From assembly GCF_020889685.1 (NCBI RefSeq), contig NZ_JACMYO010000034.1:1-54667 (forward strand): 54,667 bases of DNA, in the 5' to 3' direction. Numbering within the stretch: position 1 is the stretch's first letter; every line of letters starts with the position of its first letter. The translations under genes and the position numbers were made by a program. Source of the DNA: Bradyrhizobium oropedii. GTDB taxonomy: Bacteria; Pseudomonadota; Alphaproteobacteria; Rhizobiales; Xanthobacteraceae. The notes beneath the pieces are model-generated. The model was not told the DNA's origin, searched no databases, and saw nothing but the letters and a program-made list of their open reading frames with translations. Shown piece after piece: positions 8,123 through 17,294 of this stretch.

Positions 8123-8962
8123 ATGGGACGGCTGGACGGCAAGGTCGCGGTGATAACCGGGGCGACCAGCGGCATCGGGTTGCGCACGGCGGAGGTCTTT
8201 GTCGCCGAAGGCGCAAGGGTCGTGATCGCCGGGCGCCGCGCGCCGGAGGGCGAGGCACTTGCGCAACAGCTCGGCGGCAATTGCGTGTTTCGGCAGACCG
8301 ACGTCACGGTCGAGGAGCAGATGCAGGCGCTGATCGCGCTGGCGGTGGAGAGGTTCGGCCGGATCGATTGCCTGTTCAACAATGCCGGCGGCCCGGCGCA
8401 GACCGGCGGCATCGAGGGCCTCGACGTCGAGCGGTTCGACGCCGCGATGGCAACCCTGGTGCGCAGCGTCATGCTCGGCATGAAGCACGCCGCGCCATAT
8501 ATGCGTAAACAGGGCTCAGGCAGCATCATCAACAATGGCAGCATCGCCGGACGGCTCGCCGGCTTCTCCTCGTCGATGGTCTATGGCGCCGCGAAGGCCG
8601 CCGTCATTCATTTCACCAAATGCGTGGCGATGGAGCTCGGCGAGTCCGGCATTCGCGTCAACTCGATCTCGCCCGGCGCGATCGCCACCGGCATTTTCGG
8701 CAAAGCGCTCGGGCTGTCGACCGAAGCGGCCGAGAAGACCTCGGACGTGATGCGCGAGGTCTACAAGGCGGCGCAGCCGATCCCGCGTGCGGGCCTGCCC
8801 GACGACATCGCGCATGCCGCGGTGTTTCTGGCGAGCGACGAATCGAGCTTCATCAACGGCCATGACCTCGTCGTCGACGGCGCCATCACCGGCGGCCGCA
8901 ACTGGAGCCAGCAGCAGGCCGGCTATGTCGCGTTGCGCAAGGCGTTCGATCAGGGGACCTAG
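8123..8962 (+). CDS. SDR-family NAD(P)-dependent oxidoreductase
   Basis: A 279-residue classical short-chain dehydrogenase. The Rossmann nucleotide motif TGATSGIG lies near residue 12, the NNAG motif near 90, the catalytic serine precedes the YGAAK active site near 155, and the substrate loop begins ISPGAIATGIF. The start follows GGGAGA at good spacing. The substrate is not evident; it stands alone between an orphan kinase and a cyclase. Confidence 0.92.
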   Translation: MGRLDGKVAVITGATSGIGLRTAEVFVAEGARVVIAGRRAPEGEALAQQLGGNCVFRQTDVTVEEQMQALIALAVERFGRIDCLFNNAGGPAQTGGIEGLDVERFDAAMATLVRSVMLGMKHAAPYMRKQGSGSIINNGSIAGRLAGFSSSMVYGAAKAAVIHFTKCVAMELGESGIRVNSISPGAIATGIFGKALGLSTEAAEKTSDVMREVYKAAQPIPRAGLPDDIAHAAVFLASDESSFINGHDLVVDGAITGGRNWSQQQAGYVALRKAFDQGT

Positions 8963-9000
8963 CTCGCAACCTCCTCGCTGCCGCGGAAAGGTAACATCCC

Positions 9001-10062
9001 ATGTCCGCATCGACCGGATCGGCAGATGCCTCGCCTCGGCCGCAGCGCATGAGCGCGAGGCTGGAGCGGAAGCTGCAGCGCCTTGCCGCCGTCATCGTTG
9101 CCGGAATTCTCTCCGGTGTCACGATCACGCTGACCAGCTACGGCGCAGGCTCTGCCCAGATGATTGTCGGCATCACCTACGGCTTCTTGCTTGCCGCAGT
9201 GATCGGCTCGATCGAGCTGTTCGTCCTCGAGGATTGGGACTGGCTCAATCGCCTGTCCTTCCTCACCAACCTGGCCGTGCGCAGCGCCATTTACGCAGCC
9301 ATCATCATCGGCATCCAGCTGCTGCAGCCCGGCGAGCGCATCGCGGGGGTGGCGCCGCAGGATTCGCTACCGGATTTCTGGTCGAGCTTCGCCCGTTCCG
9401 CGATCGTCTCGGTGCTGGTGAATCTCGGATTCAGCATCGCCAATCTGATCGGCTCGCGCGCGCTCTTGAACTTCGTCACCGGGCGTTATCACGCACCGGT
9501 CGAGGAAGACCGTTTCGTGCTGTTCGTCGACATCGCGGGATCGACCGGGCTCGCCGAGCGGCTTGGCGGCATCGGCATCCATCGCTTTCTCGACCGCACC
9601 TTCCGCCTGTTGACGCAATCGGTGGTCGATTATCGCGGCGAAGTGCTCAACTATGTCGGCGACGAGATCATCGTGACCTGGCCGGAACAGAGCGGCGCGG
9701 TCGATTGCCGGCCGTTGCGCTGCTTCGTGGCGATGCGCCGCGCGCTTGAGAAGGCGGCCCCGCAGTTCGAGCGCGAATTCGGTGCGGTGCCGCAGATTCG
9801 CGGCAGCCTGCATTTCGGTCCCGTGATCGTCGGCGAGATCGGCGACGTCAAGCGCGCGATCGTGTTCAACGGCGATGTCATGAACACCGCCGCGCGGCTG
9901 GAAGAGCTGAGCCGCAAGGTCGATGGCGGCTTTCTCGCCTCACGCGCGGCCACGGTGCGCTTCGCCGCGCCGCCGCCATTTCCGTTGAGCGATCTCGGCA
10001 CGCTCCCGATCCGCGGCCGCGTCGACGGCATCGACGTCGTCGGTATCGGAGCGGTGGCGTAG
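9001..10062 (+). CDS. Membrane class III adenylate/guanylate cyclase
   Basis: A 353-residue protein. The N-terminal half (about residues 25-165) contains four or so hydrophobic segments, and the C-terminal half is a class III cyclase homology domain. Visible motifs are FVDIAGSTGLAERL (metal-binding aspartate), LNYVGDEIIVTW (second metal aspartate) and FNGDVMNTAARLEEL (transition-state region). The product is probably cAMP, as in the many rhizobial homologues. It sits 38 bp after the SDR gene on the same strand but need not share its operon. Confidence 0.9.
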   Translation: MSASTGSADASPRPQRMSARLERKLQRLAAVIVAGILSGVTITLTSYGAGSAQMIVGITYGFLLAAVIGSIELFVLEDWDWLNRLSFLTNLAVRSAIYAAIIIGIQLLQPGERIAGVAPQDSLPDFWSSFARSAIVSVLVNLGFSIANLIGSRALLNFVTGRYHAPVEEDRFVLFVDIAGSTGLAERLGGIGIHRFLDRTFRLLTQSVVDYRGEVLNYVGDEIIVTWPEQSGAVDCRPLRCFVAMRRALEKAAPQFEREFGAVPQIRGSLHFGPVIVGEIGDVKRAIVFNGDVMNTAARLEELSRKVDGGFLASRAATVRFAAPPPFPLSDLGTLPIRGRVDGIDVVGIGAVA

Positions 10063-10113
10063 TCTCTCAGCGGAAGGGCGACGCGGCCTCGATGCCATTG
10101 TGACGGGGCGCAC

Positions 10114-10746
10114 CTAAGCTGTCATGCTGGGACGCGTAGCCACGGAACTGTACCATCGGCGCGACGCCCCGTTCTCTCCCGGCATGGATAATTCCAGAGC
10201 CTTGCTCGCGAAGTCGATTGCGACGATCGCAGTGATGTCGGCAATACTGAATTCGTCACCCGCAACGAATGGCATTTCGGACAAGCGTGCCTCGAGATCG
10301 CCGTAGAAGTCGGCGATCCGGCTCCGACCACGGACGATCAGCTCGGGGATCTGATTGTAGCCGTGGGGACCTGCGATCGCGCGCCCTTTGAGGCCGGCGG
10401 CCCCGTTGCGCACGGTCTCCATGACCGCTGCGAACCCCTCCAATTCCATCCGGCGCTCCCACATGGCGACGATTGCCTTTTCCTTCGGCGAACTTCCGAG
10501 CAACGGCGGGTTCGGATGCGTTTCTTCAAGATAGCGAATGATCGCCGGTACTTCTGCTATGGCCGTCCCGTCGTCAAGAACGAGGGCGGGCACGACGCGT
10601 CGTGGGTTGATGGCCGCGTAGGCGTCCGAGAACTGCTCGCGCGCACCGAGATCGACCGGTACGAAGGGCATCGTGATGCCCTTCTCCGCCAGATAGATTC
10701 TCACGCGTCGCGAGTTGGGCGAGCCGGAGGATTGGTAGAGTTTCAT
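10114..10746 (-). CDS. Glutathione S-transferase-like protein
   Basis: A 210-residue GST. The N-terminal thioredoxin-fold half starts MKLYQSSGSPNSRRVRIYL, where a serine near residue 10 is the likely glutathione-activating residue, and contains the VPALVLDDGTAIAE turn followed by SPAIIRYLEE-like helix (VPAIIRYLEE). The C-terminal helical half ends near GENGASRRW. GGGAGA sits just upstream of the chosen ATG. It is the third gene of an operon with two SDRs, 16 bp behind the second, which suggests a role in detoxifying electrophiles or in the same catabolic route. Confidence 0.9.
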   Translation of the reverse strand: MKLYQSSGSPNSRRVRIYLAEKGITMPFVPVDLGAREQFSDAYAAINPRRVVPALVLDDGTAIAEVPAIIRYLEETHPNPPLLGSSPKEKAIVAMWERRMELEGFAAVMETVRNGAAGLKGRAIAGPHGYNQIPELIVRGRSRIADFYGDLEARLSEMPFVAGDEFSIADITAIVAIDFASKALELSMPGENGASRRWYSSVATRPSMTA

Positions 10747-10762
10747 GACGGATCTCCCAAAG

Positions 10763-11509
10763 TCAGAGCTTTGATCCACCACCGACCTGGATGGTGTCGC
10801 CGGTCACCCAGCGTGCCGAATATGAAGCGAGAAAGGTCACGACGTCGGCGACATCGTCGGCATGACCGATCCGTTGCAGGGCTTGCATCTTGAGTGCGTA
10901 ATCGCGGCCCTCATCCGTCTTGGCGAATTCCGACATGTCGGTGTCGATGATGCCCGGCGCCACGGCATTGACGCGGATGCCGCGCGGCCCAAGCAGCGAG
11001 GCGAAGTGCTTCACCATCGTGTCGATCGCGCCTTTGGTGGCGGAATATGCCGGTAACTGCCCGACAGCGGCTCGCGCCGCCAATGACGATGTCATCACGA
11101 TGCTGGAACCGTCGCCCATGAGGGGAAGCAACTGCTGCACCAGAAAGAACGGCGCACGGACGTTGACCGCGAACATGCGATCGAAGTCCTCGACGGTCTG
11201 GGCTTCGATGGTCGCGGGCACCGCAATTCCCGCGTTGGCGACGAGAATGTCGAGCTGGCCCACGACGAGCTTGCGCACCTCGGCGGCGAGCCTCTGCGCG
11301 CCATCGGATGCCGACAGATCGGCGCCGACGGCGTCGGCCTGCCCTCCGGCTTCGCGGATTTCCGCGACCAGGGAATGTGCGTCCTTGGCGGAATTCCCGT
11401 AGTGGACAATAACGCGGGCGCCGGCGAGAGCGAGCGCGCGGGCGGTGGCGCGGCCGATGCCCCGCGAGGCACCGGTGACGAGGGCGGTTCGGCTGATGAG
11501 GTCGGTCAT
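10763..11509 (-). CDS. SDR-family oxidoreductase (operon gene 2)
   Basis: A 248-residue classical SDR of the 3-oxoacyl-ACP-reductase-like type. Motifs are TGASRGIG near residue 12, ANAGIAVPA, the catalytic Y-x3-K as AYSATKGA, and NAVAPGIIDTDM. AGGAGA precedes the ATG. It lies 36 bp behind another SDR and 16 bp ahead of a GST, all on one strand, with a divergent LysR gene beyond. The substrate is not known. Confidence 0.92.
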   Translation of the reverse strand: MTDLISRTALVTGASRGIGRATARALALAGARVIVHYGNSAKDAHSLVAEIREAGGQADAVGADLSASDGAQRLAAEVRKLVVGQLDILVANAGIAVPATIEAQTVEDFDRMFAVNVRAPFFLVQQLLPLMGDGSSIVMTSSLAARAAVGQLPAYSATKGAIDTMVKHFASLLGPRGIRVNAVAPGIIDTDMSEFAKTDEGRDYALKMQALQRIGHADDVADVVTFLASYSARWVTGDTIQVGGGSKL

Positions 11510-11545
11510 GGTTGTTCTCCTGTTTGAGACATTATCGGGAAGTCT

Positions 11546-12292
11546 TCACGCGGCAGTCTTGCCGCCGTTGACGCTGATGATCTGACCGGTGATGAACGAC
11601 GCCTTGCCCGAAGCCGCGAACAGGATGGCGTCTGCGAGCTCGTCGGGGCGTCCCGCACGCTTCAGCGGGATTCCTGTGATCAATCCGGCCTTGCGATCGG
11701 CCGAGCCCGTGAACCGGTCGAGCATTGCGGTCTCTATCGGGCCAGGCGCAATCGCGTTGACGCGAACGCCGAAGGCAGCCGCTTCCAGGGCGGCGGATTT
11801 GGTCAAGCCCTCGACGGCATGTTTGCTGGCGACGTAGAGGGACGCATTCGCCGCTCCGCGGCTGCCCATGGTCGACGAGATGTTCACGATGCTGCCGAAA
11901 CCTTGTGGCTGCATGACCCGGAGCTCGTGCTTCATCGACAGGAGAACACCGAGGACGTTCGTGTCGAACGTTGCCGCGTAGCTCTCTGCGGTTTGCTCGG
12001 TGACCGGGCCGGACACGCCTTCTGTGCCGGCGTTGTTGACCGCCACGTCGAGCCGGTCGAACCGCTTCATCGTTTGCTCGACCAGTGCCGAAACGTCGCT
12101 CTCGTGCCGGACGTCGGCGCGGACAAATTCCGCTTCGACGCCAAGCAACCGGAGTTCGTTCGCCAGTGATCGACCGGCATCGTCGCGGCGACCGGAAATA
12201 ACCACGCTCGCGCCTCCGCGGGCGAAGGCGAGCGCCGCGGCGCGGCCGATGCCGGTAAGGGCGCCTGTGATCAAGACAACGGAATTGGTCAT
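11546..12292 (-). CDS. SDR-family oxidoreductase (operon gene 1)
   Basis: A 248-residue classical SDR. It shows TGALTGIG near residue 10, VNNAGTEG, the catalytic LYVASKHAVEG and NAIAPGPIETAM. The ATG is preceded by GGAGAGAG. It is the first gene of the SDR-SDR-GST operon and diverges from a LysR-type regulator, the standard arrangement for LysR-activated catabolic genes. The two SDRs are clearly distinct in sequence, so this is not a recent duplication. Confidence 0.92.
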   Translation of the reverse strand: MTNSVVLITGALTGIGRAAALAFARGGASVVISGRRDDAGRSLANELRLLGVEAEFVRADVRHESDVSALVEQTMKRFDRLDVAVNNAGTEGVSGPVTEQTAESYAATFDTNVLGVLLSMKHELRVMQPQGFGSIVNISSTMGSRGAANASLYVASKHAVEGLTKSAALEAAAFGVRVNAIAPGPIETAMLDRFTGSADRKAGLITGIPLKRAGRPDELADAILFAASGKASFITGQIISVNGGKTAA

Positions 12293-12469
12293 ATCTCTCT
12301 CCAGTCGATGGGACCGATATGCTTGATCGGCCTGGTTCGCTTAGACCGTTCGCAGCGGAGCCTCGGGAGCTGTTGCGCTGTTGAGGCTTCAATGACCGGA
12401 GATTTAGGAGGGGCTGGCCTTTTTGAGAAAGACTTCGTAGGGTTTGAGGTATACTTTTGAGGAATAGCT

Positions 12470-13378
12470 GTGGAGCTCAGGCATCTCCGTTATTTCGTCG
12501 CCGTGGCCGAGGAAGGCAGTCTTTCGGTCGCGGCCCAAACGCGCCTGCATACCGCGCAACCGTCACTGAGCCGTCAGATCCACGATCTCGAGATGGAGCT
12601 CGGTGTGCAGTTATTCGTGCGCGGACCGCGCGGCGTCGAGCTGACGCCGTCGGGGCGTGTGTTTCTTGACCATGCGCGGGTGGCTCTGTTGCAGGTCGAG
12701 GCCGCCGCCGAAGCCGCCCGGCGCGCCGCGCAGCCGGCGAAATCGGCCTTCTCGATAGGATTTCTTACCGGGTACGAGATGGACTGGCTTCCGGCAGTCA
12801 TGGATATTCTGCGTGGCAAGCTGCCGAGCACGGAAATCACGATCCATAGCGGGGACTCTCCCGACCTCGCTGCGGGACTTACGCGGGGCAAGATTGACCT
12901 CGCATTCATGCGCCCGGAGAGGAGCGCGGCGGGCCTTCAGTTCAAGTTGCTTCGCCATGACCCGATCCTGGTTGTGATGCCACGAGACCATCCGCTTGCG
13001 GCGCGCTCCTCGGTCCGTCCGAAGGATCTGGCGGGGCAGAGCTACATCGGCGTTTCCGCGATGAGGGCGCCAACGCTGCGCAAGGCGATCGAAGACTTCT
13101 TCATGCGACACGGGTTGTCGATCGAAGCCGCGCACCAGGCAGAAAATCTGGCGATGGCCATTTCGCTGATCGCCTCTACCGGCGGCATCAGCCTTCTTCC
13201 GCTCTACGCGCGGAACTTGCTGCCGAAAACCATCGTCTGCCGGCCGATTCAGGGCGCGCCGCCCATGGTCGATCTGGTGGTCGGCTATAATGAGGGTAAC
13301 CGCTCTCCATTGCTGGAGTTTGTTCTCTCGAGAGCAGACGAGATCAAGTTTCAGGCGTTGAGGCACGAGGGAGGATAA
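12470..13378 (+). CDS. LysR-type transcriptional regulator
   Basis: A 302-residue LTTR. The winged helix at residues 1-60 reads MELRHLRYFVAVAEEGSLS and then PSLSRQIHDLE, followed by a periplasmic-binding-like effector domain (about 90-295). Translation starts with GTG at 12470, supported by GAGGA immediately upstream. It diverges from the SDR-SDR-GST operon across 177 bp (12293-12469); I see no clean T-N11-A box there. Likely role: effector-dependent control of that operon and of itself. Confidence 0.92.
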   Translation: MELRHLRYFVAVAEEGSLSVAAQTRLHTAQPSLSRQIHDLEMELGVQLFVRGPRGVELTPSGRVFLDHARVALLQVEAAAEAARRAAQPAKSAFSIGFLTGYEMDWLPAVMDILRGKLPSTEITIHSGDSPDLAAGLTRGKIDLAFMRPERSAAGLQFKLLRHDPILVVMPRDHPLAARSSVRPKDLAGQSYIGVSAMRAPTLRKAIEDFFMRHGLSIEAAHQAENLAMAISLIASTGGISLLPLYARNLLPKTIVCRPIQGAPPMVDLVVGYNEGNRSPLLEFVLSRADEIKFQALRHEGG

Positions 13379-13439
13379 CGCTCAAGGAAAGAGCAGCTTC
13401 GCATGAAAAGGCGTCAAAGCAGGAAGCGTGAGCGCCGGC

Positions 13440-13950
13440 TTGACTCTGGAGTTGGAAAATCAGGCTGCGACAAATTAACCCGACGGGCAAATTTGCGCTT
13501 CCGTCGTCGGGCAAATCAGATGTTCAATTCCGCCCGTCTCACCCGATGGAGGGGCGCTTCGCGGTCGTCACGAACGTGGGTCGAGATGCGGTGGACGCTG
13601 ATGTCGCGACCGACGAGTGTGACTGATGCGGACGGTGAAGTCGTGTGGTCCTGACGCCCTAGTGGTAGGTGTCTTTTCGCATTGCGCGGTGCGCGTTGTG
13701 AAGGCGGTGACAACAAAGCCCAGTCTCGCCGGGGAGAGCACGAAGTAAGCCGTAGCCCATCGCGCAGGGAAAGCCGGATTGCTCCGGTTACACCTGTGGT
13801 CCTACCCCCGAGCTTTCTACCTATTGCTCGGGGCCCATGGGTGCGATCGGCACCCGGCTTTCCCTGCGCCCTCTGCAAGAGAGGGCGGAACGAAATCCAA
13901 AAGCTCGGACGAAACATGTCGCGAGAACGCGAAGCTATGTCCCATCCTCA
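13440..13950. repeat. Dispersed structured repeat element
   Basis: Gene-free DNA matching, from memory, an element scattered through Bradyrhizobium genomes (phrases such as GGGGAGAGCACGAAGTAAGC). Its core is a perfect 16-bp stem, GCGCAGGGAAAGCCGG (13762-13777) with its complement at 13854-13869. The stem encloses three smaller hairpins: CCGG-attgct-CCGG; CCCCGAGC/GCTCGGGG (13806-13813 / 13826-13833); GGGTGC-gatcg-GCACCC (13839-13855). It is followed at once by GCCCTCT-gcaag-AGAGGGC (13868-13886). Short frames across it are not convincing genes. Boundaries are approximate. Confidence 0.7.
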
Positions 13951-13951
13951 A

Positions 13952-14159
13952 CTGTCATCGCCCGGCTCGTCGCCTCCGCTATAGCTTCGGCGCGCCGGGG
14001 AGTCATGGCCTCGTCGAAGCCTTGGCGAAGACGGGACCGGGCGATCCAGTACGCCGCGGCCTTTCGGTTCAAGCATAGCTGCCTCTGGAATATTGGATCA
14101 CCCGCTGGAGCCTGTCATCGGGCTCGCCGAAGGCGAGACCCGGTGGCGGGTGATGACAG
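13952..14159. repeat. Intergenic palindrome (GATCCAGTACGCCGCGG type), expanded
   Basis: Opens TCATCGCCCGGC and closes GGCGGGTGATGACA. The inner segment CGATCCAGTACGCCGCGGCC ... CTCTGGAATATTGGATCA matches, in inverted orientation, the element at 33642-33746. Compared with that copy there is extra DNA in the left arm (about 13966-14040). No gene is supported here. Confidence 0.65.
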
Positions 14160-14196
14160 CACGCAATTGACGTCTTGAATTGCGAACCTTCCCCAC

Positions 14197-14319
14197 CGTC
14201 GTCCCGGCGAAGGCCGGAACCCATAACCACAAATGGTCATTGTTGAACCACGCCGAAACGACGAGTCCCTCTCGCAACACCCGCTGCGGCGTATTGGTCC
14301 CGGCCTTCGCCGGCACGAC
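14197..14319. repeat. Intergenic palindrome (GTCGTCCCGGCGAA type)
   Basis: Arms CGTCGTCCCGGCGAAGGCCGG and CCGGCCTTCGCCGGCACGAC flank a spacer containing CCATAACCAC. The same family occurs at 49501-49631 and 51895-52045. It lies past the 3' end of the LLM oxidoreductase gene. Confidence 0.7.
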
Positions 14320-14376
14320 AGCCGTGGATGCGGCGCGACGTGCGTTCCCTCCGCCCTGCGGCGCGTGGGCCGCAAA

Positions 14377-15618
14377 TCACGCCTTCTGCTTTGCCGCTTC
14401 CTTGGCGAGATCTGGCGCGTTCACGGCCGGAATCGCGACGCGGCCGACGCCGGTTTGCTGGAGTGCGGCGGCGGCCTTGTCGTTCTGCATGATCTTGGCC
14501 ATCACGGCCTGGCCGGCGCGCTCGAACACGGCGCGGTTGTCGATCACGAACTGGCGCGATTTGCGCAGGCCGTCGATATAGCCGTTGATCTCGGGCACGA
14601 CATAGCGCGCAACCATGTCCCAGCTGCGGCGGGTGTTTTCGGGATTGGCCCAGTCGTGGGCGAAGCCGATGATCGAACCGACACCGCCGGAAACATCGAC
14701 CAGGTTCTTGATCATCTTGATCAGATCGTCCGGCGTGCCGATGGTCGACGCGGCGCCTTCGACGAACGCGGTCTTGTCGACGGCTTCATCCGCGGAGCCG
14801 AACGCGGTCAGGCCCGGCCGCATCAAGGTGCCGACGTTATATTCATTGTGCCAGCGCATCAGTCCGGCGCCGGCCTCGCGCCGTGCCTGCTCACGGGTCT
14901 CGGCGATGTGCCAGGACAGCAGCACGCGCCAGTTGGCGCGGCTCACCGTGGTGCCGGCCTTCTTGGCGGCGTCCTCGGCGAACTGCCATTGCTGCGGCAG
15001 CGCCATCAGGCCCTGGGTCGACATCGAGCCCAGCGAGATGATGCCGATGCCGTATTTGCCGGCCAGCGTCATGCCGGACGGCGAGATCTGCGAGGCCACC
15101 ACGAACGGCATGTCCTCCTGCAGCGGCAGGATCTGCAGCGCGGCGTCGTGCATCTCGAACCAGTCGGTCTTGGCCGTGACGCGCTCGCCGTTGAACAGGC
15201 GGCGGATCACCGCGATGGCCTCGTCCTGGCGGTCGCGCTGGGTCATCGGGTCGATGCCGAGCGTGTGGGCGTCGGAGGCGAGCGCGCCGGGGCCGGAGCC
15301 GAAGATGGCACGGCCGCCGGTCATGTGGTCGAGCTGCACCATGCGCTGCGCGACGTTGAAGGGGTGGTGATAGGGCAGCGAGATCACGCCGGTGCCGAGC
15401 TTGATGCGCTTGGTGCGCTCGCCGGCGGCGGCCAGGAACATCTCCGGCGAGGCGATGGTCTCCCAGCCCGACGAATGGTGCTCGCCGCACCAGAATTCGT
15501 CGTAACCGAGCGCGTCGAGCTGTTCGACGAAATCGAGGTCGCGACGGAATTGCAGCATCGGATGCTCGCCGATCGGATGATGCGGGGCGAGGAAGGCTCC
15601 GAACTTGAGGCGCGCCAT
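14377..15618 (-). CDS. LLM-class flavin-dependent oxidoreductase
   Basis: A 413-residue bacterial-luciferase-like (LLM) monooxygenase. It shows the family's barrel signatures FGAFLAPHHPIGE at the start, DEFWCGEHHSSGWE near residue 45, IKLGTGVISLPYHHP near 75 and FGSGPGALASDAH near 110. These enzymes use FMNH2 from a separate reductase to oxygenate their substrate; the closest recognisable type is limonene monooxygenase-like, but the substrate is unproven. GGAGAG precedes the start. It diverges from an MFS exporter across 270 bp. Confidence 0.9.
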   Translation of the reverse strand: MARLKFGAFLAPHHPIGEHPMLQFRRDLDFVEQLDALGYDEFWCGEHHSSGWETIASPEMFLAAAGERTKRIKLGTGVISLPYHHPFNVAQRMVQLDHMTGGRAIFGSGPGALASDAHTLGIDPMTQRDRQDEAIAVIRRLFNGERVTAKTDWFEMHDAALQILPLQEDMPFVVASQISPSGMTLAGKYGIGIISLGSMSTQGLMALPQQWQFAEDAAKKAGTTVSRANWRVLLSWHIAETREQARREAGAGLMRWHNEYNVGTLMRPGLTAFGSADEAVDKTAFVEGAASTIGTPDDLIKMIKNLVDVSGGVGSIIGFAHDWANPENTRRSWDMVARYVVPEINGYIDGLRKSRQFVIDNRAVFERAGQAVMAKIMQNDKAAAALQQTGVGRVAIPAVNAPDLAKEAAKQKA

Positions 15619-15887
15619 AGGTCGTTCTCTCCGGATTATTGTTATCGGGGGCTTTCCGCCAACCTACGGGGTGCCCCGGGGCAAGGCAATGCTCCGAGGC
15701 TGCGGCGCCCGCATGGTTGTTGCGCAATTCGGCGGCGATTGCCGCCTTCCGGAATGTTCCCCAGCGCATCAACGCAAATTGGAGCCAGGTCGAGCGTCTG
15801 TGATCCCGGGCTTACCTCGCAGGTAATCGAAGCGATGACTGGAATCTGCTGATGTCGGCCGTGACGTCATTTCGGGCAGGACCGTGC

Positions 15888-17294
15888 ATGCACCAGATCG
15901 TTTCGACGCGCGCGGAGACATCCCGCCGCTGGTGGGTGCTGGCGATCGTGGTGTCGGCGCAGTTCATGTTCGGCATCGATGCCTTCATCGTCAACGTCGC
16001 GATCCCGACGATTGCGGCGGAGCTGCACGCCACGCCGGCGCAAATCGAGGCCGTGATCGCGATCTATCTGATCGCCTATGCCACGCTGGTGGTGACCGGC
16101 GGCAGGCTCGGCGACATCTACGGCACTCGGAACGTGTTCATCGCCGGCGTCGCGGGCTTCTCGGTGACGTCGCTGTGGTGCGGCCTCGCGCGGTCCGGAC
16201 CCGAGCTGATCATCGCACGGCTGGCGCAGGGCGCGACCGCGGCGCTGATGGTGCCGCAGGTGCTGGCGACGCTGCATCTCTTGTTCTCCGACGCCGCGCG
16301 CGCGCGGGCGTTCGGCATCTACGGCATCGTGCTGGGGCTCGCGGGTGCGGCCGGCTTCATGCTCGGCGGCGTGCTGGTGACGCTCGATCTCGCGGGCCTC
16401 GGCTGGCGCGCGGTGTTCTTCGTCAACGTGCCGCTCGGCGTCGTCATCATCGCAGCCGCGCTGAAGCTCATGCCGACGGTGCCGCGCCGCGCCGGCACGC
16501 GGCTCGATATCCCGGGCGCGATCGTGCTGTTTGTGGGCCTGCTGTGCCTGATCGGCCCGCTGCTGTTCGGTCACGATCTCGACTGGACGGCGTGGGTCTG
16601 GCTGGTGATGGCCGCGGGCGTCGCCGTCATTGCGGGCTTCGTGCGGCTCGAGCGCAGCGTCGCGCGCCGTGGCGGCATGCCGCTGATCGATCTGTCGCTG
16701 CTGTCGGATATTGCCTTCATGCGCGGGCTTGCCGCGGTGTTTTTCTTCTTCTTTGCCAACCTGTCGTTCTATCTGGTCATGACGATGTTCATGCAGAAGG
16801 GCTTGCAAATCCCGCCGCTGGAGGCCGGGCTGGTGTTCGTGCCGCTGGCGCTGACCTTCGTGATTGCCTCGCGTCACAGCGCTGTGCGCGCCAGGCATCG
16901 CGGCACGCTGGTGCTGATCGAGGGCTGCGCCGTTCAGATCGTCGGATTGGTCGTGCTGATTGCGGCGATTCAGCTGATCGCAGCGCCGTCGGCGATGCTG
17001 CTCGCGCTGGTGCTTGTCATCTTCGGCTACGGGCAGGGCCTGGTGATGGCGCCGCTGTCGAGCGCGGTGCTCTCGAGTGTGAAGCCTGCGAGTGCTGGAG
17101 CCGGCTCCGGTATGTATGGCACGACGACGCAGATCGGCAACGCGGCCGGCGTTGCCGCGATCGGTGCGGTCTTCTTCGCCGTGGAGACTGCGACATCAGC
17201 GCATTTGGCGTTGTTTGCGGCATGCGCATTGTTTGTGCTGTCGATATCAATTTCAGCCGCATTTCTGTCATGGATGCGCCGCGCCGGCGCATGA
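15888..17294 (+). CDS. MFS transporter, DHA2-like (14 TM)
   Basis: A 468-residue major facilitator of the drug:H+ antiporter-2 type. Motif A appears as GGRLGDIYGTRN after the second helix, and about fourteen hydrophobic segments are evident. The final helices (GTTTQIGNAAGVAAIGAVFF) are typical of the QacA/EmrB group. I prefer ATG 15888, which has AGGA six bases upstream; an in-frame ATG at 15852 would add 12 residues. Likely role is export of a small toxic compound, with no regulator adjacent. Confidence 0.9.
   Translation: MHQIVSTRAETSRRWWVLAIVVSAQFMFGIDAFIVNVAIPTIAAELHATPAQIEAVIAIYLIAYATLVVTGGRLGDIYGTRNVFIAGVAGFSVTSLWCGLARSGPELIIARLAQGATAALMVPQVLATLHLLFSDAARARAFGIYGIVLGLAGAAGFMLGGVLVTLDLAGLGWRAVFFVNVPLGVVIIAAALKLMPTVPRRAGTRLDIPGAIVLFVGLLCLIGPLLFGHDLDWTAWVWLVMAAGVAVIAGFVRLERSVARRGGMPLIDLSLLSDIAFMRGLAAVFFFFFANLSFYLVMTMFMQKGLQIPPLEAGLVFVPLALTFVIASRHSAVRARHRGTLVLIEGCAVQIVGLVVLIAAIQLIAAPSAMLLALVLVIFGYGQGLVMAPLSSAVLSSVKPASAGAGSGMYGTTTQIGNAAGVAAIGAVFFAVETATSAHLALFAACALFVLSISISAAFLSWMRRAGA

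Noticed and set aside
12293..12469. LysR operator (T-N11-A) in the divergent SDR/LysR region
   Set aside because: No interrupted dyad stood out clearly enough to report.
13762..13869. The 16-bp stem as a riboswitch or RNase P/tmRNA
   Set aside because: It precedes no gene in the right orientation and lacks conserved cores of cobalamin riboswitches, RNase P or tmRNA that I could recognise.
13403..13984. Short ORFs across the repeat block
   Set aside because: They overlap a dispersed, structured repeat and lack ribosome sites and family resemblance; I treat them as fortuitous.
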